From assembly GCF_029168945.1 (NCBI RefSeq), contig NC_083604.1, positions 41,225,686 through 41,289,685 on the forward strand: a stretch of DNA of 64,000 nt, written 5' to 3'. The first letter of the stretch is position 1. Each line of letters opens with the position of its first letter. Positions 48,463 to 59,500 of the stretch are shown in pieces. The notes under the pieces were generated by a model. That model was given only the letters and a program-made list of their open reading frames with translations. It was not told the origin of the DNA and did not search any database. Made by a program: the position numbers and the translations under genes. This DNA is from Cannabis sativa (lineage: Eukaryota; Streptophyta; Magnoliopsida; Rosales; Cannabaceae).

Positions 48463-49261
48463 TGTTGGGGATTATTTTACCAAGATCTAGATTTACTACC
48501 ATGTATGTTATTTAGCATCCTAAATATGAATTTCTAAAACAATGGAATTTCAACACATAAAGTTCAAGAAACCTTACATTGGTTGCAACAGAATTAAATG
48601 ACTCCTTCGGCTCAGATCTCTAACCCTTGTATCCTTTCTGTAGCAGAGTATCACCAAGATCTGAGCCCGATTCTCCTTCACTTGATTGGATTCTTCACAG
48701 TCTTACACACTATGATTGAGTACCAACTTACTATGCGTGGGCATGTACTCTATCACTAAGGCTCGAATTTTGATAGTGAAGAAGACTAAGAATTTCGAAT
48801 TAGAAGAGAGAAAAGAAGAAGAAGAAGTCTCAAAACTCTAGTTGTCTGTCAGAATGAAAACTAGGTTTAAAGTTTTAGAGGATTAGTCTGGATAGTGAGA
48901 CATTACTCTTCTTTTTATACTAATTCTATTAGGCTTAGGATTGAATTATTTGGAATAAAAAAATGATAAAAATATAGCAAAAATAGGGTTAAGTGGCCGG
49001 CCCTTTATGTGGGTCCATCACTAGCTAGATTTTTGCTATTTTTCTCAATCATTTATCTATTTTTTACAAATACCACTTCTTGCACTTTCAGTCCTATAAA
49101 TGCCAAAACTATTTATTTAATAATTAAAATTAATTATCAAATAAAATTGTCATTTATATTATTTATTAATTAGACTCCATATCTCTTAATTAACAATAAA
49201 CCCTAAAATTCTATTTCTTCACAGTCAAGCCATAACTTAGTGAAAATTCATAAATAAGACA
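48463..49261 (-). repeat. Copia LTR J (A/B/H family), interrupted by element I
   Basis: On the minus strand it ends TAATCCCCAACA at 48463. Homology to A's LTR runs to 49261. No primer site lies at its left side, so this is a 3' LTR or a solo LTR of a minus-strand element. The rest lies beyond element I, outside the window. Confidence 0.8.
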
Positions 49262-49752
49262 TGTTAGACTTTTTATTTGGGCTTACATTAACTTTTATTG
49301 GTTTTTATTAAAACTTGGGTTGATTGGATAGTTCTTTGTTGTATTAACCCATATTGTTGGTGATCACTTGTTAATGGGCTTAGCATCTGTGTGTAAAGTC
49401 TAGGTGAAGCAGAAGTGTGGGCTTTTCTAGTTAACTGAAGTCTTTGATGAGCAGGCCCAGTCAAACTAGGGTTATGTAGCTAAGTCCCCTCCCTAACTCT
49501 ATAAATACATATTGTCTCATCACAATTGTATATCTTTTGATAATCAGATAAATAAACTGCTTCTGATTTAGAGATCTAGGGAGGAAGACTTAGTTGATAG
49601 TATTGCACTATCGAATTGAAGTAATTGCTATGGATCGAATTGGGGTAATTGTTATGGATCAATCAGGTACGCATACCTAATTATTATATATTATTATTGT
49701 GTTTTATGTTATATACAAATTGGTCTTGAGTTTATTATAAATTTTCCTAACA
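49262..49752 (+). repeat. 5' LTR of copia element I (491 bp)
   Basis: It begins TGTTAGACTT and ends TTTTCCTAACA. A TATA box CTATAAATA lies at 49499-49507. It is followed two bases later by a Met-type primer site. The left TSD candidate is AGACA (49257-49261). Confidence 0.85.
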
Positions 49753-49754
49753 TG

Positions 49755-49767
49755 TGGTATCAGATTG
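49755..49767 (+). other. Primer binding site of element I
   Basis: TGGTATCAGATTG matches the copia Met-type primer site over its first ten bases. Confidence 0.8.
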
Positions 49768-51250
49768 TCTATTGTATATGATTTAAAACCTATAATTTGT
49801 ATAACAATTACTATGTATATGATAATTTTTTTCAATTACATATTAATTTCGTTGTTATTTTATGTTGAATTTTTTGTTTTTAAATCTTAAAACTTTAGGG
49901 GTTTTATTCATCATTAAATTCTCTTTCAATTGATATAATATATGTATGAAATCATTGTGTATATTATGAGAATTTTAAGTTTAAAATTTTAGGGTTTATA
50001 TAATTTTATTATGAAATTATAATTTGTGTTTTTTGATTTTATTGTTTATGATCTAAAATTGATTATAGATATCTCATTATTAATTGTTTATCAATCTTCT
50101 TACACAATTTATTTCGTGTTTCGAACGAGATTGATATCACAATCAATTTTTTTTATGTTCCTCAATTTTCGGATTAATTTCAATAAGATCTAGCATTATT
50201 TTACTTGTTTCATCCCAAATTGAACCCATAAATAGAGTAGAAATTCTGATCTGAACAAAACCCCTAGTTTCTTCGTCTCGACCCGACTGGAGAGAACCTC
50301 GCGCGACCCACTTTCAGACCTGGTTCAAGGTTGAAGACAATCATCCTGTCAACAAAGCCCACTCTCGGTAGCGGCGCGTGGGGGCGCGTGCGCTGCCGTC
50401 CGACATCGATTTCCGACGTTTCTTTTTTCCAGCATGCTTAGAATTTAATTTCTGATTTTTCTATGATTTTTAAATAATTTTTTGACTCCGTTTAATTATT
50501 ATTATTATTTTAATGATAATTATGCAGTTAAAAAATTATTAAAAATAATTTTTGATGATTTTTCGAAATCAGTAAATCATAGAAAAAAATTTTGAGTTTC
50601 TTCTCATTCTGTTTGACATAGTCACTCTCTTATTTGATTTATCTTGACTATGTAATCTCCACTGATATTCTTTCTTTCACATCTTTCTATTATTTGTTGT
50701 TCTAAAATTTTAAAACTTGATTGTTTGATGCCAAAATAATGTGTTATGGTGAACACTTTATTTTTGATGATCAATATATTACAAGCAATTAAGATATCTC
50801 CTTTTGGAAATTTGGTTAAAAATTATTAAATTTTTAATGATTATTTTATCACCGAATTTCATATGTAATTACTTGCCCAAAGGTAATAGTTATATATATT
50901 AGTTCACATTCCATGAAGTGAGTTAATATTAAATGTGTATATTTTAATTATTTACCCAAAGGTAATAATTTAAATATATATTTATTGTTATTTTATGTTT
51001 GAATTAATATATATTATTTAAGAAATCTATTTGCCCAAAGGTAATAAATTCTTAATTGATACGTATTTTTTCTTTATTGTTAACTTCATGAAGGTAGATC
51101 ATGTGTGTGTTATATTCTCACCCCAAAGGAGAGTTTATAATGACCAGTTGACTCTACAATATTTTCTAATTGCTTGGCTCATATAGCTTGATCAAGTTTT
51201 AATTTTTTGGATTTTTTGGTCTCCTTTCTGAGAACAACAATAACGTTTCT
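49768..51250 (+). other. Leader of element I with repeated hairpins
   Basis: A 1.5-kb AT-rich leader without a gene. A GC-rich patch lies at about 50360-50415. Small hairpins with a CAAA loop occur at 50873-50886, 50952-50965 and 51031-51044, exactly 79 bases apart, with a related one at 51117-51133. Confidence 0.7.
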
Positions 51251-51877
51251 ATCTGAATTCTGAATGCTTCCAACTTTAAGACATGAAAACAATATGTGAA
51301 AATTACTTTAGGCATAATAGATTTGGACTTATGCCTGCGAGAAGAAAAATCTGTTGATCTTAGTAATATCAGTATTATTGCTTAGAAAATTCTTCATGCA
51401 CAAGGGAAAAATTCAAATCATCTTAGTCTCATTGCTATGAAACGTTCAATTCTTGAACGTCTTTTGGTGGTTTGCCAAACACCACAAATGCTAATGAATA
51501 TTTCAAAACGGTAGAAAAAACTATTTGACACTGGTGAAATCGATGTCGTTGGACATCTTATGGATGCTATGACAACCATTCAGTATGATAAATTAAAGGA
51601 GTGCGAGGTTTTATTTTAAACATTATTAATGTTCAGTCCGAGTTGCAAGATCATAATATTCCTCTTCCTAACTCTTACATTATTCATCGTGCTCTTCATG
51701 CACTTCCTGTCTCTTTTAGCTTTATCAAGACAGCCTAAACACTTACAATAAAGCATGGAGTTTTAGCGACCTAATGTCTCAGTGTGTTGCTGCTACAAGC
51801 AAGCTAACAAAATGAGAAGAATGAGTCTTCTTACTTTGTTTCTCAACTCAAGCCCAACAAAGGATAAAAAAAATATG
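51251..51877 (+). pseudogene. gag: Copia element I gag, decayed and interrupted by G
   Basis: Recognisable gag is at about 51590-51870: a segment like ILNIINVQSELQDHNIPLP, then SYIIHRALHALPVSFSFIKTAY, then ESSYFVSQLKP. This is the conserved copia gag C-terminal half (UBN2-type). Several stops and frameshifts occur. G is inserted at 51877, and gag resumes at 63440 with a lysine-rich tail. The N-terminal half is too degraded to define. Confidence 0.7.
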
Positions 51878-52745
51878 TGTTGTTGAGTGAATTTCGCAAC
51901 ACCAAAATGTATTATTTAATTAATATAAAAGAGAATTTTTAGGGAAGTGACAAGTGCGAGTATTCGACCTAGAATGGCGAGTACTCGACTGGGAATGCAA
52001 GAACAAACAACAAGGCTGGAAAATGTAAATAAGACAAAGAATTATAGTGGTTCAGCCAGATTGTGATCTGCTTAGTCCACTGTAGCAAAGGATTCGTAGG
52101 TGCCATTTTCATGGTGGATCACCCCTTTATATACAAAGTAGGTGTCCAATCGGTTACACAAGGATCACATTCATTGTTAATCCATTATTTACATATTGAA
52201 TTGCAATAAGTAAACCCAAACAACGTTAACATCAATAAATGCGTAACAGTTACTAAGTTCATCAACGTATGCGTTTTCCGCATCTGCGAGTTGACTGTTC
52301 ATGTTCCGTTTGTTGAGCTCCCAGGGTCATCAGTACGTTTGGAACGTCTGCGCCCTTAGGTAATCGCCCCTTGTATACATCGCATGTTTGAGCTGGTAGA
52401 ACTTGGACATGCGAATTTATATCGGCTTGTCAGGGCTATTGGATCATTGGGACCAAATTGCATCATAGAGAGTTGGTCTCTATGCTTTTCGCGGAAATAT
52501 AGAGGGGACACTCGCACATGTTCTGACACATGCGAGTTGGATCTACCCTGCATAACGAGAATTATGGTTACGTGGTTCGACTTAGGTCGCACTCGCAATA
52601 TCTCGCTGGTTTTATCCTGAGCGAGGTCTAAACTTCGAGAAGTCTCTCACGGACATTTTAGCTTTCATTGGAAGTCTGAACACACGTGTCCTTTAAAGAG
52701 GAGTCTGGTCTCGAGTTTCTAGGTGAGAGAAATCTCACTATAACA
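51878..52745 (-). repeat. G 3' LTR
   Basis: In element orientation it starts TGTTATAGTGAG and ends CAACAACA. Its minus-strand polypurine tract (AACTAGGGGCATG) is at 52746-52758. The small frames in it are repeated in the other LTR and are not genes. Confidence 0.93.
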
Positions 52746-53198
52746 CATGCCCCTAGTTTCGCGACGTGACAGGAGCGGTCACTGAGGGAAACTATTATTC
52801 GAGAGACAGGTGAAAGGTTGTCACGAGGAGGTGACCTTTTGGTTGTCCCATCGAGGGTTTCGAAAAATGACGGCTGTAATTATTAGTAATTATTACCTTT
52901 ATGGTGCCACGTCACAAAACCCTTCGGTTTTCGTGTAGGCGTGGCCATCGTTGGCCGTTAGATTGGGCGACCTTAGGCATTCTGGCTGCCACGTGTCACA
53001 ATCCCAATTAATAAGGGATATGGGTATTTAAATACTTTGATACGAATCAAAATTCCCATTTTTCCCTCTTACTCTTAACTTCTTCTTTCCCTCCATTACA
53101 TACACTTCAAAAATCCACTCCCAGATTTTCTACCATTTTTCCACAACATTCTCAATCTCAGAAGTGATCGAGAGCAATCGCAGAAGTCAGAACTAAAG
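52746..53198 (+). promoter_or_regulatory. Promoter and first exon of the G aORF
   Basis: ACGT elements lie at about 52912 (CCACGTCA) and 52990-52995 (G-box CACGTG), then a TATA-like TATTTAAATA at 53024-53033. A CT-rich leader leads to a splice donor at 53199. Element F has the same order for its aORF. Transcription is inferred. Confidence 0.6.
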
Positions 53199-54003
53199 GT
53201 TAGTTTTCAAATCACTGCACTTTCGTTTGTTGTTTTGGAGAAAATATGCTTTCCTTTCTGGGTTCGGGTATTTTAAAGGTTTTTTTAGGAATGTATGCTA
53301 GTGGGTGTTAATGAGGCTATGTGTTTTAGGTAAGAAAACCTGGGTAAATTCGTAGGATATGACCTGTAAACTGACATAACCGCACACAATTCATAGGCAC
53401 TGTTCCACGTCTTGAATACTCGCGGATATTCGGATGAACAACTTGAATGTTCGCGGGTGTTCAGATGAACAGCTTGAATACTCGCATATTGCTAAGATTT
53501 ATTTCCATTTGACTGTTAGCTAGATCTTTTAGGATTTTTATATGTCGCGGGCTGAGTTGCGAGGGTGTTAATCGCTATTCCAAATGGTGGGTGTGTCACA
53601 GTATTCTAATGGCCATATACGCGGTTATATGCCCCTTGAGATACTGAGATACACCCAGCCATTTGCGACATGCGTTAATATTCGAATGAGCGTACTCTTT
53701 GGTTGATAGGTAGTCTCGGAACGGTGGGGGTCTCCCAGTAACTTCAGGATTATGCTCGAAAATGCATACCCCTTGAGTCACTGGGAAACTCCCAGCCATT
53801 TCTGGAGGTATACCGCTTAGCCGAGGATGCGTGAATTACTTGCCCAAGATAGTTTTATCTCTTCTCGCACATTGATGGGATGGTCAGTATTCGCAAGGAG
53901 GCTGACCATTCTGTCGAGTGCGACTTTATAATCTACTGCGGGTGAGATCACTCACTTTGTTTTTCACACATCCATCACACTGAAAAGATCTTCTATCTTT
54001 CAG
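53199..54003 (+). other. 5' UTR intron of the G aORF (805 bp)
   Basis: Donor AAG|GTTAGT at 53199 and acceptor CTATCTTTCAG at 54003, which abuts the ATG at 54004. No long ORF is present in the intron. Confidence 0.65.
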
Positions 54004-56120
54004 ATGAGCGATCTATCGGATAGCCAACAGCTCGGCTCGGGAGGTCATGCATTTGACGGTGAGACTGACCAGGAGAGGGACAGTTTTCTCCCCACGGACA
54101 TTTCCGAAGTGGAGGCCGCTCAAATAGAATTAGGTCCGATGTCTTCTGTGGACATCGAGAGGATGGTGCAGGAACTCGCAGAACCTGGGACCATCGATAT
54201 CCGGGACAGCGAGTCCACAGTGTCGGCACGCGACTACCTTATACATACGAGGCATGCTCCTGACGTTGAGGTCGAGGAGATGGACGAGGAATGGACGACT
54301 CCAGCTCGCGAGTCAGGTGGGGAAGAGGAGGAGGCGGAAGGGAGTGGGACAGATTCGGTCGACGATTCCCAGCTGAACGAGCCCTTCGCGTGCGAGGATT
54401 TAATCTCGAGGGTTGCCAAATCAGACTTCACCACCTTTGTGAGGTTGAATTTGCTGCGACTCGCGTTTCAACATCCTAAACCGTCTCAGAGAGCGCACCT
54501 TCCATTTACTAACCCTGCGATCATTCCCACAGAGGATGTGGTAGTCTCAATACCCATCCTTCGGTGTGGTGTATCGGTCCCCTTTCACCCCTTCGTCGCA
54601 GTCATTCTCAGGCGATATGATGTATCGCCCTTTCAGCTAACTCCCAACAGTTATCGCACTGTCCTAGCCTTCTATGCGATGTACATGGAGTATGTCCATA
54701 GGGCTCCTTCAGTAGAAGAATTCAGCTATTTCTACGACATAAAAAGCGTAGGTCTTCATAACGGCTTCTACTGCTTTAGCAAATGGGCGACTTCTGAAAT
54801 CAACGGAGTTGAGGGAATGGTGTCGAACATGGGTGATTGGAAATCGAAGTGGTTTTATGTCTTTAAGGTTCCATGGATTAGGACTGACTTTAATCGCAGA
54901 CCTAGTATGTTGCGTATTTCTTTGACTTAGACATTTTTTGCATTACTTTTGGAATCTTTTGCTCACTCGCTCTTTGTTGTCATCGCAGATAGACCAGCTC
55001 GACCGACCCTTGACGCGACTAGCAAGGAGACAGCTGAAATTCTCGGGAGCCTTCCGGTACAAGATCGCGACTGGCGATTATTGTGTACAACTGCGAAGTT
55101 GCGAGAACATCAGCTGATTCCTGAGAACGCAAGTCTTCAAAGGGAGCCAGTATACAAAGAACCATCCGAGAAGCAGCAAGAACGAATAGACAAGCGTCTT
55201 TCTAAGCAAACTCCTCGACAAAATTCAGGTAATTCGTCTCTTGTTATAAACTAACAGGTAGGATTTTGACTTATACTTATCTTTCATTTATGTTCGCAGA
55301 TATGACTTTTCTGAAGTCTGCCCCTGTCCTGAAGATCAAACCAAAGGGTGGAACAGCGACGACTTCGCCGGTTGTCGCTCAGAAGAGGAAGAGCGATGCG
55401 ATAGCTACACTTGTCGCGGACTCTTCCAAGAAGCTGGCCAAGACCACACAAGACAAGGGGAAGAAAGTCGTAATTGATCCACCTGTTCGAGCTCGCGACT
55501 TCCTGGCCATGCAAGAGAAGTTCCTGGCTGAGATTCCTTATGAGGATCTTGTTACGCGATATGCTGAACTGGCCGCGCAGTCAATGGCTTTGTTCATAAA
55601 AGCTGCGGCTACTCCTTCGAAGGAAGCCGACTCGCTGAAGAGGCAGAACGCTCATTTTAAAGAGAATATAAAAAAGCTGAAGCAAGAAGTGGCGAGGATG
55701 GAGAAAGAGCTCGAGGAACTCAGCAAGGCCAAGGAGAAGGAGCTCGAAGAACTCAACAGGGCGAAGGAACAGGCGGAGATTGAAGTCAAGAAGTCGCAGG
55801 CAACGATCGTGGAGATGGCCCGCGATTTGGAGGCTGAGAAAGAGAATGGGAAGAAGCAGTATGATCAGGCAGTGTCTGATTATATCTATACCACTCTTTC
55901 CAAAGTCCCACACTTCGACTTTTCTCTTCTTGGAGCAGAAGCCGCTGAGATTGCCAAGGCTTTTCGCGCCATGTCGCCTACTCAGACTCAAGGTGGGGGA
56001 GGTAACCTTCTTGACGAGGTCGAGGGCGCACAAGCTGAAGAAGTCGAGAATGAGGTCATCAGCAAAGTCGCGGACAAGACTGCTCCGGATGAGACTACTC
56101 CTGCTGCTCCAGATGCTTAG
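54004..56120 (+). CDS. G antisense ORF (aORF), three coding exons
   Basis: This is opposite in strand to G's gag-pol. Exons 54004-54904, 54989-55228 and 55300-56120 join in frame to 653 residues; introns 54905-54988 (GTATGT...CGCAG) and 55229-55299 (GTAATT...CGCAG) are both phase 1. The first about 150 residues are acidic. Residues about 185-300 (VSVPFHPFVAVILRRYDVSP, QLTPNSYRTVLAFYAMYMEY, KSKWFYVFKVPW) resemble Pfam PF04195, 'putative gypsy type transposon', and match F's aORF. Residues about 485-575 form a strong coiled coil. Function is unknown; the acidic, coiled-coil form suggests a protein-interaction role. It ends 390 bp from the pol stop, tail to tail. Confidence 0.78.
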
Positions 56121-56510
56121 TTATCCTTATGTTGTTTTTTAATTTTACTTCTATCTTTTTTTTTATATATGCGGTACAAGGGTACTCGCGCTTATGTACT
56201 TGGATGAATTTACTTTTTGTTTTGGACAAATTTCTATCCTCGCGGGGATAGCTATCCTTTAACATTTACGCAGTACACGGGTACTCGCGTTTTTATATAT
56301 ATATATATTTGCGACTCCAATTACAGCTTGGTGTAATAAGTAGGAACATTTGCAAAGCTGGTAAAATTTTTGAAATTTAACAAGTAATTTTATTCATATA
56401 ATCAATAGTACATTCGGGCATATATCCCCCTATACTTAGGATTTTTCCTTGTTGAATGAAAAATATCTAAGTATAAGTACAAGAATGAACATAATCGAAT
56501 AATGCGAATA
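56121..56510. other. Tail-to-tail spacer in G
   Basis: Holds the 3' ends of two convergent transcription units. Two similar motifs (GGTACAAGGGTACTCGCG-like) occur at about 56171 and 56271. No gene is present. Confidence 0.55.
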
Positions 56511-59500
56511 CTATTGATAATAAACTTTCAAGCTCTCGCTATTCCATGCTCGTGGAATCGCAGTTCCATCGAGTGTTGCGATTCGATACGTTGCATCACC
56601 AATTTGATCTGCGATGAGGTATGGTCCCTCCCAATTATCTCCGAAGACCCCGTGCGACGGGTTTTTGGTGTTTGGCATTACTTTTCTAAGGACCAAGTCT
56701 CCTGCTCGCAGGGGTTTTACTTTCACTTTGGAGTTAAAGTATCTTGCAATTCGCTGTTGGTAAGCCGCATTTTTTAGGTGCGCTTTATCACGCTTTTCCT
56801 CCAAAAGATCAAGGCAGAATAGCTGATTCTCGTTGTTCTGAGAGATGTTGAAAATATCCCTGCGAAGGGAACCTGCCCCAACTTCAACTGGCAACATGGC
56901 CTCGCACCCGTAAGAAAGTGAGAAGGGTGTTTTGCCAGTTGTAGATCGAGGGGTCGTACTATAGGACCATAGGACTTGCGATAACTCGTCTGGCCAAGCC
57001 CCTTTGCGATCTTCTACTTTTCCCTTTATGGTGTGTTTAATTATTTTATTAACGGCTTCAGTTTGTCCGTTACTCTGCGAGTAAGAAACTGCGGAGAAAG
57101 CCTTCTTAATCCCCAAATCGTCACATAGCTGTCGCATCTCTTTACAGTCAAACTGTTTTCCATTGTCTGAAATGAGTTTATGCGGAATGCCAAAACGACA
57201 AATGATGGAGGTATAGACAAACTCGCGTAATTTCGTTGCAGTGATGGTTGCGAGTGCTTTGGCTTCAGCCCACTTCGTGAAGTAATCGACTGCGACTACC
57301 ACATATTTGACTCCGCCTTTTCCTTTGGGTAACTCGCCGATTAAATCGATTCCCCATATTGCAAAGGGCCAAGGACTTGTCATAGAGTGGAGGTTACTCG
57401 GAGGCTGATGTGTGTAAGTGGCTATTCGCTGACATCTATCACACCTCTTTGCAAATGCGAGAGCATCTTGTCGCAATGTTGGCCAGTAATATCCTTGCCG
57501 CATAATTTTTAAGGCAAGGGAATTACCTCCGGTATGATTGCCACAAATCCCCTCGTGTACTTCACGCAGTATGTAACCGCAGTCTTCTCCACTGATACAT
57601 TTGAGAAGTGGTTGGCTAAAACTTCTGCGATACAACCTTTGGTCATATATCACATAACGGGCTGCTCGCTGTCGCACTTTCCTCGCTTCTATTTTATCAT
57701 CAGGTAGGAGCCCCTTTTCAAGGTATGCGAGGATAGGAGTCATCCAGGTAATCTCCTGAACATCATCTATCTCCATGATTACTTCTCGATCTATGGTTGG
57801 GTGAGCCAATACGTCTACCGGAATTACATCGAGTAATTCGGCTTCACTAGTTGAGGCCAAACGGGCCAATGCGTCTGCGTGGACATTTTGAGCACGTGGT
57901 ACTCGAGATACAACTACATTTTTTAACTTCTGCATTATTTCACGAACGATGGCTAAGTATTTAACCAATCTTCCGCCTCTTGCTAGGTATTCTCCATTCA
58001 CTTGGCATACCATGATTTGAGAGTCGCTAAAAGCCTGTAGATACTCGACTTTCATCTCGAGGGCCAGTTTCAATCCTGCGATTAAAGCCTCATACTCGGC
58101 TTCATTGTTAGATGCAGAAAATTCAAAACGTAAAGCAGCGTGTACCTTGAAATTATTGGGACTGATTAACAAGATCCCACTGCCAGAACCTTCGTTATTT
58201 GAGGCTCCATCGACGTACAATGTCCATACTTCTTTGCCTGCCATGACAATGTCATTTCTATCCTTTACAACTGCCACCTCGGTTCTTGGGAATTCAAGTA
58301 TAAAATCTGCCAAGGCTTGCCCCTTGATCGCAGTTCTCGGTTTATACTTGATGTCGAACTGACTCAACTCCATCGCCCACTTTAACAATCTCCCCGATGC
58401 TTCTGGTTTCGCTAAAACCTGTCTTAAGGGGAAGTTTGTCAAAACTTCAATGCTGTGAGCCTGGAAGTAAGGTCGCAATTTTCTTGAGGATATTATCAAG
58501 GCGAAAGCTAATTTCTCCATTTGAGGATAACGCGTCTCGGCGTCTAGTAATCGCTTACTGACGTAATACACCGGGTATTGGCGTCCTTGGTCCTCGCGTA
58601 TTAGTACTGAACTAATCGCATATTCGGAGACGGCCAAATAGATAGACAAAACTTCTCCGGACAACGGCTTCGATAAGATTGGAGGTTGCCCCAAATGCAT
58701 TTTTAAAGCTTGGAAGGCCTGCTCGCATTCTTCGTTCCAATGAAACCTTTTGTTGCCTTTCAAAGTCTGGAAAAACTCTTTACACTTATCAGAGGATCTG
58801 GATATAAAGCGGTTTAAAGCCGCGACTTTACCTGTGAGGCTTTGAACCTCCTTTGGCTTAGTCGGTGATGGCATCTCTACCAATGCCCTGATCTTCGCAG
58901 GATTGGCTTCTATTCCTTGCTGATTTACCATAAAACCAAGGAATTTCCCCGAGCCCACCCCAAAGACGCATTTCAACGGATTTAGACGCATCTTGTATCG
59001 CCGCAATATGTCGAACATGGCCTGCAAGTGGGTAATATGATCCTCCGCATGTTGCGATTTTACGAGCATATCGTCAACATATACCTCCATTGTCTTTCCA
59101 ATAAGATCTGCGAACATCATATTCACTAGCCTTTGATAAGTCGCACCTGCGTTTATTAAACCAAAAGGCATTAGTTTGTAACAGTATAATCCTCGATCAG
59201 TAATGAACGAGGTATGTTCTTGGTCTGGTTCATACATCGGGATTTGATTGTATCCCGAGTACGCATCCATGAAGCTCAAAAGCGCGTGACCTGCAGTGGC
59301 ATCGACAAGCTGGTCAATGCTAGGAAGAGGAAAGATGTCCTTGGGACAGGCTTTGTTTAGATCTGTAAAGTCAACGCATGTGCGCCATGAGCCATTAGGC
59401 TTTGGCACGAGTACTAGGTTAGCTAACCAGTTGGGGTAAAATGACTCCCGTATAAAGCCGCAGGCAAGGAGGCGGTCGACTTCTTCTTTCAGCGCTTGGT

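Noticed and set aside
52356..52620. 78-80-residue ORFs on both strands, repeated at 63050-63314
   Set aside because: They are frames within G's LTRs with no coding evidence.
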